This document shows positions 36,852 through 49,450 of a stretch of DNA of 64,000 bases, piece by piece. Location of the stretch: the NCBI RefSeq assembly GCF_016859285.1, contig NC_053417.1:13340706-13404705 (forward strand), read 5' to 3'. The DNA comes from Xiphias gladius (taxonomy: Eukaryota; Chordata; Actinopteri; Istiophoriformes; Xiphiidae). Made by a program: the position numbers and the translations under genes. Each line of letters begins with the position of its first letter. The first letter of the stretch is position 1. The notes below the pieces were generated by a model. That model saw only the letters and a program-made list of their open reading frames with translations, did not search any database and had not been told where the DNA came from.

Positions 36852-36900
<49 letters not shown>
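36852..36900. repeat. (GT)n microsatellite
   Basis: About 49 bp of pure GT ending in GCGCAC. It is one of three long simple tracts within 450 bp. Confidence 0.95.
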
Positions 36901-36904
<4 letters not shown>

Positions 36905-37005
36905 ACTTGTGCATGTGTGCTATTCGAGGCCAGCACTGCAGGAACATAGCTGCTGCAGGACACTGCAGGATTGCTGTTCTACTGCTGGCTCACTGGCTCT
37001 TGCTT

Positions 37006-37011
<6 letters not shown>

Positions 37012-37053
<42 letters not shown>

Positions 37054-37060
37054 CTCTCTC
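37012..37060. repeat. (CT)n polypyrimidine tract
   Basis: About 40 bp of pure CT followed by CCCCTCTCTC. It lies 110 bp after the GT tract ending at 36900. Confidence 0.95.
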
Positions 37061-40000
37061 TATTCACTCAGGCAAATTGCTCAAGGAGGATGGTGAGAGC
37101 ATGTGCTGCATACTTTTTCAGCAGGGGAGAGGAGGGGTGAGTGGAGGAGAAATGAGGAGGGGGGCAGAATCACAAAGGTGCAAAGCATGCCGGTGAGGCG
37201 CTGTGCTGGACAACTGTACCTCTGAGAGAGACTACAGTAGAGAAATTGGAGACGAGGAAGGAGGAGGAGGGAAGAAGAGGAGAGAGGGTGGGAGGTGGGG
37301 GAGGGCAGAAGTGAGGTGGAAGGAACATCAGGTGAGTGCGGCAATTTCCTTTGCTGGCAGTGCAGCACCCACCCTTAGTTAGAGTGTAAGCAGGAGAACT
37401 GCAGATGTTCGGAGATGATGTCAGGCTCCGGATGTGGCACAGACCTTTAGTGCAGTCTGCTATCAGTCTGTTCCCTCGCACTCGCCTGCCTGCAGTGGGG
37501 AGAAATCCAAAGGCCAGAGAGATGCTCTGGGCTTGTGCCTCGCAAAGAGCCAGCTGACGACGCAGGGCCGGCTTTTTCAAGGTCTTAGCACAATTACCTG
37601 AGGTGAACTCAGAGCTGACAAGCCTTCATACAGGCGAACTGACCTGGCCAGATTCATCATCCAAACCTCCCAAACGGGCACATTTTGAATACTGAGTCAC
37701 TTTTATATGAAGCTTTTTAAAACTATTTTTATATCGCCTTTGAAATAGGCTTGGAGTTGAGCATAAGCAGTGCAATATAGCATAAAAGACAAAAGTAGTA
37801 ACATTTACTTTTATACCGGAGAGTTGCTGAGATACTGCCACTGCTGCTGCAGACATATTACCCAGTGGAAGAGCGGTTGTGCTCTTAGCGACCTTTTCTG
37901 TTTTTATCCAAGAGAAAAATACACCTTCTCCAAATGCATACAGCAACAACTGAATCCTCTTTCTCTCACACTGTGCCAAAACCTCCAAAAAGAATCTTAC
38001 AGAGCTGCACTCTCTCTTGGTATCCACTTATAGGACAGCAGAAAAGTCCTATTAGCAGCAGTCCTAGAGCACAACTTCATGGCTGCACCACAGCTACCCT
38101 GTCCCATGCAGGCCACTGTAGCATCATTCTCATTTCCCCATTTCAGCACTCAGACACTGACAGCACACGACCAGTGATACAATAGATCCTTCCTACCAAT
38201 TTACAGCATCATATTTACAACTAACACATGCTGCTAAATATAAACCCACAACTGGACGAGTAAAGTAGAGAGCTGGGACTATTGGTACTCTTCTAAAAGC
38301 AAAGTCAGCAGATAAAAGTCTCCTCTAGTAGGGGGAACTCTTTGCATCCTTGTTAGTTTTTTTTTTTTTTTTTGTCCTTGTTTCAAATTGCGAGTCCTCT
38401 CAACCAGCCGCTATCTGACACGGCACACGCCGGCTGCTATTTCCAGCCAGTACCATGTGTTAAACATGGATGAGAGAGCAGGGGAGCCTGGCTGCTAACT
38501 GACTGGCTGTCTGGCTGGTTATTACTGGTGCAGAGGAGGCTGAAACTGATGAGACGGAAGCAGCCAGGAGCTTCAATGCTGCAGGCATGCACACCGACTT
38601 GCGTATATCAACTCCTGTAAGGCTAATTTAAGAAGTATACTATCCCTGGCAAAGAGGAAGACATATAAGGAGACAACATACAAGGTAGATAAGTCAAGAG
38701 AGGAAATAAATGTATACCTACAGATGAGCATCGGACCGCATCAAGCACCGGGAGGAGACGAGAAAAACTTCTCTGCACTCACTCTGAGCCTCTTGGTTGC
38801 TGGTGATGTGCTTTCATGGCGCGGCAAAGTTGACTGCAGCATTGCCTCCTGAACAGAATGACATTGTTTGCACTCTCTCTCTCCCTCTCGCTCCCTCACT
38901 CCTCCTCCTCCTCCTCCTCCTCCTCCTGTGCGCTCGCTCCCCCTCCTCTTCTTTGCACGCTTGCTGGCAGCATAAACTGCACAGCTCAGCAGTGTTCCCT
39001 CACTGCCGCAGCAGATCCTGCATGAGCTCTGCGTATCTGAGTGGGATGGGACTTTTAAAGGGGAACGCAACCTCCAGGGTCAGTGTATGTGCACATCCTC
39101 TGCCCGCCCTCCTCTCCTCCCTGTCCTCCTCAGCAAACACCCCCCCCCCCATGCTCTCCTAACACCCCCGAGAATCATCAGTGTAAAGGACTCCTCACAA
39201 GAGAGACCCCCTCCACGTACACAAAACTCTCTATCCCCTTTTATTCATTTCCACACTACAGCAAAAGCTGCTTTGAGAAATGAGTGTGCTCAAACCTCAG
39301 TGAGGAATAGTTTGCTCCTCAGAGAGGCCATCTCCTCTGGTGTGATTTGAAAATTGTCACTATATATATCTATGTATATATAAGATGTCTGGATGTATTT
39401 TTCTAGGAATGAGTTGCAAAAAGGTGTATTTAAGGCCATTTAATGAAAAAATGATCTTGTAAGATCAGAACATGTGACACTGTCAAGACTTGATCACCAC
39501 TTCTAAATCAAAATGATCACATCACTAGGTAATATGGTAAAAAAAAAAAAAAAACTGATTGATTTATTATACTGTTAAGCATTTGTCAGGAGCTGTATTT
39601 CAACCAAGTACGTCAACAAAGCACAAAACACAAGGGTTTATTGCACACCACAGGAGTATTGCACACAGTTTCACCACACGTTGTGACAAGTGGGCAATAA
39701 TCATGCAATCGGTAAGTGAAATTGCCATCTCAAAACTCACCGGTAACGTAAAATGTCCTTAATCTGCCTACCTTTCATTACCCAAGATGCACTGCTCTAC
39801 TGGTGCTATTCTGCAGTGTGCTAAAATATAGAAATATCTTGACCAACCAAATTTGTCTTTTGCGCGTTCCACATCTCTGTGAGAGTGAGATCATCCATCA
39901 TTTAGTCAGCCAATAAGGCTGAACTTCTCTTCCTGCAATAGCTTTACTTCACAAAAACACACTTGGTGGTACGCTACCCAGCTCTCAGTGATGACATTTG

Positions 40001-43000
40001 CAGTGTACTGCATGGGCTTTGTATGGATAATGGTTTCTCTATTCTATACTCTGTGCATTTGCGATATCAGCGTCATGGCTAATCTCTGCAGCAGTGCAGC
40101 GTTCTCTGCTTCTCACTGCAGGAGCGAGGGTTTTTTTTTCTGTTTTGTTTGCTTTTTTTAAAAACTTGACTTTGTTCAGCCTGGGCCCCCAGTTGAACCC
40201 TGGGATCCTTTCTCCTCTGGTGCAAAATTAGGAGCTGCATGCATCTCACATTTAACCCTGAATCCATCCAGAAAAGGTGTGCGCTTACCTCTTTTAGGCA
40301 AGTAGGAGTTTGTGTATTATATGAGGGCTTTTCTCCCTAATTATCTTGTATCTCTGCTCTAATAAGATTCGCCAGTGCTGGTTCAGATCCCTGAATCAGC
40401 AAACTCACATTATGGAGCATGTCTGACTATTGGGGATCAGCTACATGAGGCTGTACATATCCATCAGTGTAAGTATGTATCATGCAAAAACTGTGATCAG
40501 CTGAGAGTGAGGCATTGCTCCCTGCATGAAAGATCTGCATGCAGCGCCGCTACTGCATCAGTCTGCTGAAACTCGCAGCATCTGTCCTCTCCACTGTACT
40601 CCGTGACACTGGGGAAAATGCCCCCGCCAGCATATCCCTCACATAGCCCATGCCATTCTCAGTAATGGCATCCCCTGTGATGAATAAGCCATGAGGAGGG
40701 GCCCTTTTACATGTCCTATTAAATTACCTCCCTATGCTGTACCTGGCTACTGTCACCTCATTGCCTCTGGCTCTCCACTCTTCTTAATATTCTCTCTTAT
40801 TAGCCCAGCCAAGGGCAGAATGTGTAAATGTGTGTTGAAGCGCGTAGATCATATGAGTGTAGAGATTTGGAGTTGAGTCCTCTATGCAGTTCATTGAATG
40901 TGTACAAACATGGCTTTCACATGGTTTATGATTCACATTAAGGTCTGGGAAAACGGCCTCTCTATTAGTGATTTTGCACTTGATAGGAAATGTTTAACTA
41001 AATTGACGTTTTTTTTTTTTGTATCTGGCATCATAACAGGGCATTGTCATTGACTAACATCTTATCAGGCGTGAGCTTTTACAAAAGCTTTTCTGTCGGA
41101 AAAAAGGTTATCTGTCAAGAATGGACAGTCTTGACACACACAGATAATGGAGTCAGTCTAACCACTGGAAGGGGAGTTTGCGTACCTTTTTTTTTTGCCA
41201 TTCAGAGCCCATTCCTCGTCTCCATTGATCTGTCCGGAAAAGATAATAGACACATTGATTCACAAGCTCAGCAGCTTGCTTGGTTTACACATCGGTTCAG
41301 ACTAACTCTCAGTAGTCAGGGAGGAGAATTGCCTTCACTGACGACTGACTCCTCTTTGTTTATTTAAAAGCTGGGTTTCGGGTGTACAGCATTGCAGAAT
41401 TTATTTTTGAAAATCTGACAAGATGTGTAAAGCAGAAGTGATAAGCTGGTCATAACCTGACATTACCAATGAAAAATAGAGTCAGAAAGCAGGTTATTGA
41501 GGCTAGCTAGCAATATATTAACTTGAAAAAATCCATCTCTCTGTGCACAGTTCAATCAGTCTGGTTTAGAGATAGACTGAATGACAGGATCCTGACTTTG
41601 TAGAAGAAGGTTTGTGGTGTGTTTCACTGCACCAAGGCTTCTTTGCTGACCTCATTTTGTAAAACTGAGCAGATTCCTCCCAAGGCCGAGTGGAGTGAAA
41701 AAGACACACTGACAACTACAAAACAGGTCAAATGTGGTTGCGCAAAAGGACTGTAAGCACACAGAGGTACAAAAAGTTTAAACATTTTGAATTCACAGCA
41801 GCAGAAGTAGTCCAGATATCTTTTATTTCACTGACAAGGAAATTCTCTTTTCTATTTCCTCAAAGAATTACTTAAGACATTACTCACCGTGACATTAAAG
41901 ATCCCGTTCTGAAAGGCAGAGCTGGATATGTGAAGCATATGAAGTGCGAGGAGTCATCAGTCTCTCCCTCAGTATGGGAGAGATACTAGTAAGAGGCCTG
42001 TGATGGATTGACATGATGGTGAGTGGCTGAACTTCTGACAGCTGGCTGCTCTGCTTTGGTGAATGAGCTGCGGCTCTGTCAGCTGTCGGTGTCAGCAACA
42101 GCCGGTCCGCTCTCTACAGTGGTGTTGTAGCAAAGCGTAGCAGACAGATCAGCCTTAACTGAGGGAGACTGCAGCAGGGAAGTCTTGATTAGGCTTTTAC
42201 AGACCTATAATATCGATTTCAAGCCTCTGTATGTAATATTTTAAGATGTTTTTTAAGATAACTATAAAATAGATCTATACCTAACATTTTTGTCTGGAGT
42301 CATTTCCAGAGATGGCGAGCCACTTGTTATTTTGGTCTTTTTCCCAGCTGCATTGTGTTCTGCATTCTAGGTTCTTGGAGGAGTGTTGCATATACTCCAA
42401 AACAATTAGTGTCACCTGGAGATGTGTGTTGACCCCTGGCCTACATTCACTACTGCCATTTGTTATCATCAAAAACAGGTATAGCACACAGGGACAAAGA
42501 TAGATAACTTATAGGCTCCTCCCGAGGTGGCCTGTTGATGTCTGTATCTGCTCCACTTTGGGAGGAGCCTGGAAGTTATCGATCTTTGTCCCCGTGTGTG
42601 AGTGATTCCTGACATATGCACCGTCTTCACCAAAGGCCCAGAAACTCTTAGATGTCTGCTGCTTAATGAGAGTGTAATAAACTGGAGGAACTGACTCATA
42701 TTCAGAGTTAGTGTGAAAGAATGAAGGCATAACACTTCCTTAACTGATTTATTGGAATAATTTAGGGATACACCATGTTCATTTTTTGCCAATAATGTAC
42801 AACATATAATTTATGTTTTCTTTTTTTTTGTTATTTTTATCAGTAGTCATAGCAATATACAGTATTTTTATTGCAGTGCATTAGCACCGTATACCTGTGA
42901 TTATACTGTAAATGTGCTGCATGGCACAGATACAGTCGTCCAATGACACTGGTTTTTGGATCACTGTAACTGTTAACTCTCCTGATTTATTACAAAACTA

Positions 43001-43259
43001 TTTCAAAGTTGAGTTTCTTTTATTCACTGAAGAGATGAGCAAAGAACTTAAAGCATAAGTCTGTGATATTCTGTATTTTTGTTATTGTCGACAAATCCCA
43101 GAAACCAACAATGCATTAGTCCGTTTCACAGAACAACTCTATTTCGCACTCTGCCCTAGGCCCTGGTATATATATTACTATTCTGTATCGGTATTTACTT
43201 GGAGTTGAGGTGTCGGGATTATGTTGGGAAAGAAAAAAGTTGGACTGGTGCATCCCGAA
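37061..43259. other. Spacer, no gene recognised
   Basis: Moderately GC, partly purine-rich sequence (37100-37330), a (CTC)n tract at 38900-38927 and T runs. No convincing coding exon. Noncoding 5' exons of a mir-34a host transcript or of spsb1 could lie here, but the sequence alone does not show them. Confidence 0.35.
38900..38927. repeat. (CTC)n trinucleotide repeat
   Basis: Nine CTC units in a pyrimidine-rich stretch within the block 38750-39060. Confidence 0.9.
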
Positions 43260-43335
43260 CCATGATGATGAAGGTAAATTAAAACAAATTTGCTTTTGTG
43301 TCTCTGAGAGGTATACCAAGCTCAAATTGTCATCT

Positions 43336-44437
43336 CATCAACGAACTTGCTACTCTCAGTGGCCTCGATATCACAGAATATGGAGGCTATAACACCTTCA
43401 TTCCACCACGGCCTGGAGAATATGGACTGGCAAGAGTCAGTCTCTGAAATGAATTCATGACCTCAATTCAAAACAGCTCCATTATTTTTATAAGTCGATG
43501 GCTGAGATTAGAAAATATGATGTACATTTCACTGATTTATGTTCATAATTTCTGTTCATATCTTTCTCTGTGGATCAGGAAAGTGTTGCCGCTGCCAATT
43601 TCTTTTCTGGATGAGTCCCAGGCTGAGCTTGTGGAGACACACTTGCCTTATCGGGGCAACCAGGAGAGCCTCAAGCATGTGAGAGCCTGTATCCGCCATC
43701 TGGATGGATGAGAAGGGCCGGCCCTTGTCCTGGGTACTGTCTGATGAGTTGTGTGAGCTGAGAATGGCCTACACCCTTCCAGAGTAAAGACGAGCTGGTC
43801 ACCTCCTGCCTCTGACTGTGGCCCTGATCCGCAGGATGAGCTCTGTTGGTCCACCCGAATACCGCCACGTCAACCAGCATAATCAGGACGCCATTTACGA
43901 CATGACCTCAGTTGGCTTCTCCGCATGTCCCAGCATGGAGAAGATCTCAGTGCTGCTCATATGCAAGGACAGAGTCTGAGTAAGCCAAACTAATGTTAAT
44001 AAAGTCTGTCAGATGATTGAAACCACACTAGAAAACTGATTTTTTTTATTGAAAAAGTGGAAAATGTAATAATTGCTCTCCTTTTTCTATAATTTCTGTT
44101 TCCCTACAGTACGTGAGAGATGCTGCACTTAAGACAGTTTAGTCAATTTCTGACAGCAAACTGCAAGTAGAAGAAACTCAAAATAACATTTTCTCTGGTT
44201 TTAGGGTAGATTTGATGAATGTCGGTCACGCTGCTCCTTTTTGTCCACAGTAAAAATGCTATACAAATGTCCCTCCAGAAGAAATAATTCTGTAAGGACA
44301 ATACTAATCTGTCTTCAGTTTGAGCCTCTGGCGTGTGCTGAGTGGCTTTTCTTGAGGAAAAGACCTCCTAATCTTCAGATCAAGGAGGCTCTCATCCACC
44401 TGGGACACCTCCCCAGAGGTGTGCTGTTCCACTGCTG
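43336..44437 (+). pseudogene. Decaying fragment of an unidentified multi-exon gene
   Basis: Several non-repetitive protein-like blocks lie in order on the plus strand. The first, 43336-43446, reads HLINELATLSGLDITEYGG and on through PPRPGEYGLARV to a TGA. The second, 43579-43711, contains FLDESQAELVETHLPYRGNQ. After a +1 shift at about 43703 comes MDEKGRPLSWVLSDELCELR, ending at a TAA near 43785. The third, 43816-43979, contains SSVGPPEYRHVNQHNQDAIY and GFSACPSMEKISVLLICKD. A weaker block (PNLQIKEALIHLG) lies near 44373. The second block follows a plausible acceptor (GGATCAG). Frame changes and stops indicate decay, although unannotated introns could explain some of them. I do not recognise the family; an ANKFN1-like protein crossed my mind but I cannot verify it. 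Confidence 0.5.
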
Positions 44438-45260
44438 ATTGCCTCTCTGTGTTTTAGCAGCAATGCACCATTCAAGTCTGCAGGCAACTTGACAAATGAG
44501 CAGCGATCTGAGCAGAGGGGATGCTCGTACTGCACCACACATCCTGTCCCATCCACATCCCCCTGTCCCGCAGTGGTGCACCTCTCTTAACTGACGCCCT
44601 TTCCTTGCTCTAAACCAGCAGGCACTCTTCTCAAAGTCACACAAGCACAGTACACGCTAAATGCATGCTTGCTGACGCATGCACACACAAAGACACGGCT
44701 AAACGAGTGAGTGAGTGTACATTTCTAGTCCTGCTTCTTTATAGATATGTTGTGTACATTTATACAAAGTTGCCCAAATGACCATATAATATAGTTTTAA
44801 TGCATAAAATAACAAATAACTATTGATAGTTAGAGTGTTTCAGGTTTTATTCTGGAATATTATTTTTGAGAATTTTTCTCTCAAAAAAAAAAAGAGGCCA
44901 TCCTGGTTAAAGAGCTAAATATTTAAAAAATGAAACAGGGCTGCTAACAGTAAATTTAAAAAAAATGGTGTGAAATGTTTTCTCACTGGGCCTCTTGACA
45001 GTATACAGCACTATGTTATTATAAATAAATAAGCAGAGGTCAGTATTCCCAGAGTCAATGGTTTTCTAAACCTCATTGTCCATGCATAACTGGTAGAGAT
45101 TATTTTTATCGCTGTCTAAGGATCTCTGCCATACGAAGCGGGACTGTACAGGTCTTATATTGCAAGCCATCCACTGAAACATGAGATGTCTTCTCACCTA
45201 CAGCATGAATCTATTTGAGTGCTCAACCTCCAATACAGTCAAAGACGTGTAGGACGATTC

Positions 45261-45289
<29 letters not shown>
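45261..45289. repeat. Poly(A) run
   Basis: 29 consecutive A. It could be the tail of an old retroposon, but no recognisable body precedes it. Confidence 0.85.
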
Positions 45290-45293
<4 letters not shown>

Positions 45294-46217
45294 CCGGTGG
45301 GGCTTTATGCAAGCTGCATCGGTTGCAGATCTTTACTCATCTCAGGGCATGTTTGTGAGTCAGCTAGGAGACAAAAAACTCATAACGTGAAGCACCTGGC
45401 AGCTGAACTAGTTAAACAGCTTCATCAGTATGTAGCCTGCAACTGCAACCACCACTTGAGGACAGCATCCACCCACTGGTCCTCCTCAGAAACTGCATCT
45501 CAAAACGAGTGAGGAGCCGAGTGTCTGACGCAGCATGCGATCATTCACCTTGGCTGTGTGTGCTGCTCGGACTTGCCTTGTTGCAGCTGCCCACACATAC
45601 CCACCACCACCACCCACCACCACCCTTATAGAAGCAGTGCACTCTGCCAGCCGTGGAGTGGGACGTACTATCGATCCTGCTGAAATGATGGTTTCTAAAA
45701 GGGAGGCAGTAAGCATGTCTGCACTCCCCTCCTCCACTGTGGAGGGGCCCTGAGATATCACCAGGCTCAGCACATTGCACCATCACGGCATGGGAAAATG
45801 GGATTTTCAGTGGGAGATGAGCTGAGGGGAAGGTAATTCAAGTCGCCAAGCTATGTTCCCCACCAAGGATGTAAAATGAGCCACATTACCTTCAGACGCC
45901 TCACACAGTGGACAAATAAGGTCATTTTAAATGTCCTATTAATTCCAGTCCTAGTCACAGATAAATCAGATGCCAAATGTGAAAATATGAGTGCTGAAGT
46001 TAAGAAGGAAGTGCAGAAAAGGAGGATGTTCATTGAGCATTCAACCATTCATCTTTGCAGCCTTTAGCACTTGTTCAGAATGAGTGCGTGTGCCACCATG
46101 CGCAACTTGTATGCAACTTCTATGTGAATAAGTGATAAATTAATGAAGTGTATGAGCCTCCTGCAGCCTGAGTGCGAGGCTCCCAACACCAAGTAGCAGG
46201 TGTCTATTCCAGAGAAA

Positions 46218-46233
46218 CCACTAGATGGCAACA
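46218..46233 (+). promoter_or_regulatory. CTCF-like motif
   Basis: CCACTAGATGGCAACA fits the CTCF core consensus well. Motif match only. Confidence 0.4.
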
Positions 46234-46814
46234 GTGTCCTTGTATTTTCCAGAACTCAGGTGAAATATAGTGCATGTGTATGCTCTGACTCACACAAGGT
46301 TGCAGATTTGGAGGAAATTTTGAGCAAGTTTTTACAGTAGTCTGTGTCTGGTACAGTAAATGAAACAAAATAGGGGGTTGATAATCACTGCCATGGGAGA
46401 AATGACTGTGCTTGTCTCCATTCTCTTTAGGAATGGACCTTGTTGTTATAAAAGGAGCTCCTGTTAATGAAGATTAGAAGTGGCTGCATCAGTTGTCCAG
46501 CACATGAAGGTCATGTGCAGGGTGCTTCAACCTTGTCAGACCAAATCACCGGTCACCACACTTGACATTTCCCATGGGTCAGTGTGTCAGGCAATGGAGT
46601 ATGATTCTGACTTCTTGAGCAGCAGTGTCTTATGTAAAGAGATACATTTGTCTTAACATTATTCTCTACTTTTTTAAACCATGTTAGCGTGGGGATGAAT
46701 GGCCTGAAGTTCAGTTTTAACAACAAAGTGCACCAGTGTTTCAGTTTGTGAGCAATCATGGTTCACTGGTGCTGTGGATAATTTCCTGCTGAAGTTGGTC
46801 ATATGGTTTGCGTG

Positions 46815-46851
46815 TTTGTGTGTGTGTGTGTGTGCGTGTGTTTGTGTGTGT
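46815..46851. repeat. (GT)n microsatellite, imperfect
   Basis: GT repeats with single GCGT and GTTT interruptions. Confidence 0.85.
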
Positions 46852-47749
46852 AGACTTGACAGACTGGAGTGTGAATTATCAATTATGCTTCCTTTCACCA
46901 TCACACATCACATGAATACCCCCAGGGCAGACCAAAGTAGCATACTCCTGTCCAAGAATACATTTTTGGAGGATGCAAGTACGGGGCAAAACAAAAAATA
47001 TTGCACGGTTTTTTGGCATAGCTGTTATAAAGATACCAATTACTCATGGTGAATGAGTAATTGGTACCCACCAGAGAGTACCACAGACAAGGTATGAGCC
47101 CAAAACTGCTTTTTATAGTTTCATTATTAATTAACATATAACTTCCTGCCTTACTGTAAAATGAACAGGGGCCTACCTGACTTGTACAGCATGTGAGCCC
47201 AGTGTAGTGAAGTGTAGTGTCTGCAGTTGAGGTTATACATTAAAAGTTTCTGTGACATTAACAGAGACAGGGATGGTCTGAGGGTAGTTTTATATTGGAG
47301 AGCAGCTGTTGAGTGGATATTTTCCATCTTCAGTAAACATGTTTAATTTCAGTTAAGGAGTTTAAATTTTTGTTTTAATTTTAAATATGTCAAGACTATG
47401 TGTGTGTGTGTGCAATTTTTTAATTTACCTATGGTTTTGTCAAATGAGTCAAAAAATAATAATTTGTCATAATAATAATAAGTGCTAACCCTTGTACCAC
47501 TTAGCTGCTACAAGGGTTTTTAGGATGATTAAATCACTTAAGAAAAAAATATATGTTGAAAATATTGAGAAACAAAATTTGACAAATCATCTGGTCAAAT
47601 CAGAAGTACTAAAATATAAAATACATCAATTATAGTGTTTGCATGGAGTGTAAATGTGATTTAGGTCTCAAAAAAGAAAATTAAAGATTTGTTTCAGACT
47701 ACAAGTTAAAGCTATATTTCAACTGTGAATTTAAAATGTGTTTATTGTA

Positions 47750-48125
47750 GGGCTGCAACTAACGATTATTTATATTGTCAGTTGATCTTTTTATTTTTTT
47801 TTAATGAATTGATTAATTGTTTTGTTTATAAACCATTAAAAAGGAGTGAAAATGTCCATTACAGTTTCTAAGAATGCAAGGTGAAGTCTCCAAATGTCAT
47901 CTTTTGTCCGACCAACAGTCCAAAACCCAAAGACATTCAATTTATTGTCATATGAGACAAAGAAAACCAGCAAATTCTAAAACAGGGGAACCTAAAACTT
48001 ACTTTTTAAAGTTGAATTTTTTTAATAGAAAACGACCTAAACGATTATTGATTATCAAAATATAAAAAGTATTAATTTTCTCTCGATCAACTAATCGATT
48101 AATCAACTAATCATTGCAGCTGTTT
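47750..48125 (+). mobile_element. Palindromic MITE (family C, copy 2)
   Basis: Starts GGGCTGCAACTAACGATTAT and ends AATCAACTAATCATTGCAGC, an imperfect inverted pair. It has the shared internal AACAGTCCAAAACCC block. It lies just upstream of the CpG-rich spsb1 promoter region. Confidence 0.75.
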
Positions 48126-48234
48126 ATTGCCCTTGTACATGTTTCATGAATACATTTTTAACCACAAAAAAAAGAAAACTTCAACCAAAATCAAAAACAA
48201 AACAAAACGCATAAACTCCATAACCAATATGAAA

Positions 48235-48960
48235 CCAACTTTGGTGCAACTGCTGACCGACCGAGTGCGGGGAGGTCCTAATCTAGCATAGCAGCTGGGA
48301 GCATTTTACCACGTGATGCGAGAGATGTTAGAGAGCAGCCATCATCATTTCTCCTAATTCATGTCCAGCCTGAAATGGTACAAGCTTAGACGACAGGGAA
48401 ACAGAGGACTACGATGGAGTAAGTGAAGACTCCGAAGCCTTACCCGGTGTCATCCCACTCTGCCGTTTCACTGCCTCACAACGGTCTGTTTGCGGTGAGC
48501 TCTCCTTCCCCCTTCTCCCCCCGTTTTTCTGCTCATATGGTGGCTGCCGAAGCGCTTGTTTGGGGTGTCAGTGTTCCCCTTTCCACCGCGTCCACGGATT
48601 CGATGTCGAATACAGCACCCGTAAAGGGCTGTCCCTCCCCAAACGTCCAGTCTCAACGGGAGTAAGGAGAGGTTTTGTCCGCGACCCGTCGCTAGCGTGA
48701 GCCATGTTTTGTTGCTGTTTATGCTAGCCGCGACGGTTGGTGCGGTGCTTCTTGTTGTGTAACAAACGTTTCGGACGGGGGTCGAGCTTCAGGTATAAAC
48801 ACAAACAGTGTCTCAAGCCGACGGCTCGTAACGTTCGATCCACGCGCTGCCCCAGCCCGTGGTCGCGCGTGGACGTCCCCCTCGAGCCTGGAGCACACGG
48901 CTGCCTGGCCTGCGGGAGTTTACTTGAAGATTACGCTGCTTTTACATTAGCTAGCATGAC
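48235..48960 (+). promoter_or_regulatory. CpG-rich block, probable spsb1 promoter and noncoding first exon
   Basis: The only clearly CG-rich stretch upstream of spsb1 (GACCGACCGAGTGCGG, TCCGCGACCCGTCGC, GGTCGCGCGTGGACG). Two good splice donors lie inside: GGA|GTAAGTG at 48419 and GCG|GTGAGC at 48495. Either could join to the acceptor TTCTTTCCAG ending at 53169, which precedes the spsb1 start codon. Assignment rests on position, composition and splice sites. Confidence 0.5.
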
Positions 48961-48994
48961 AAGCTATTGTGGTTTAACTGTCCAGAGGGCCTAT

Positions 48995-49450
48995 ATACAC
49001 TCAGTTGCCACTTTCTTAGGGAAACTTACTTTAAACTAATGCACTCTAATAGAACAGCCAATACGTTTTACTCTAATAAAGGTTTCAGTAAGTTCGGTTT
49101 TTTCTTAAAATTGTTGTAGAGAGGTGTTGATTTAACTTTATGGTCATTCGGGGGGGGCTGTAGTTGGTGGACTTTTTGAATACTTGGTCCATTCTGATTG
49201 ATTTATATGGGGTGAATTGAGAGGTGTTTCTAACATTTTGTCCGTCCCATTTATGCCAATGAGGGTAGACCAGATATTAGAAACACCTGTCTTACACATT
49301 AAAGTTCAACAGCATCACATGCTACAACTGGCAAAATGACAAAGTGAGTCAACAAAAACTGAACTTTATAACCTTTGTGAAGGTTGGAGTTGTTGCAGAG
49401 CTTCTGAATAAGACTCCATTTGTTTTAGTTAGCTGTCCCTAATAAACTGG
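48995..49450. mobile_element. Palindromic MITE (family B, copy 2)
   Basis: Left end ATACACTCAGTTGCCAC at 48995. Internal blocks GAGAGGTGTTGATTTAAC, TTTATGGTCATTC, TTTTGTCCGTCCCATTTATG and CCAATGAGGGTAGACC match 10449-10928. The right end stops near CCCTAATAAACTGG, without the final ACTGAGTGTAT, so that end is truncated or diverged. Confidence 0.75.

Larger units (their letters stand above)
44438..47749. other. Spacer, no gene recognised
   Basis: Contains a poly(A) run at 45261-45289, a CTCF-like site at 46218-46233, a (GT)n tract at 46815-46851 and AT-rich sequence to 47750. No exon was recognised. Confidence 0.35.

Noticed and set aside
39559-41367. Several open frames of 60-107 codons
   Set aside because: None has recognisable protein features, start context or splice partners; they are at the length expected by chance.
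29942-48234. p53 response elements upstream of mir-34a
   Set aside because: Only isolated half-sites were seen (GGGCATGTTT at 45347, AAACATGTTT at 47337, GAGCATGTCT near 40416); none has an adjacent second half.
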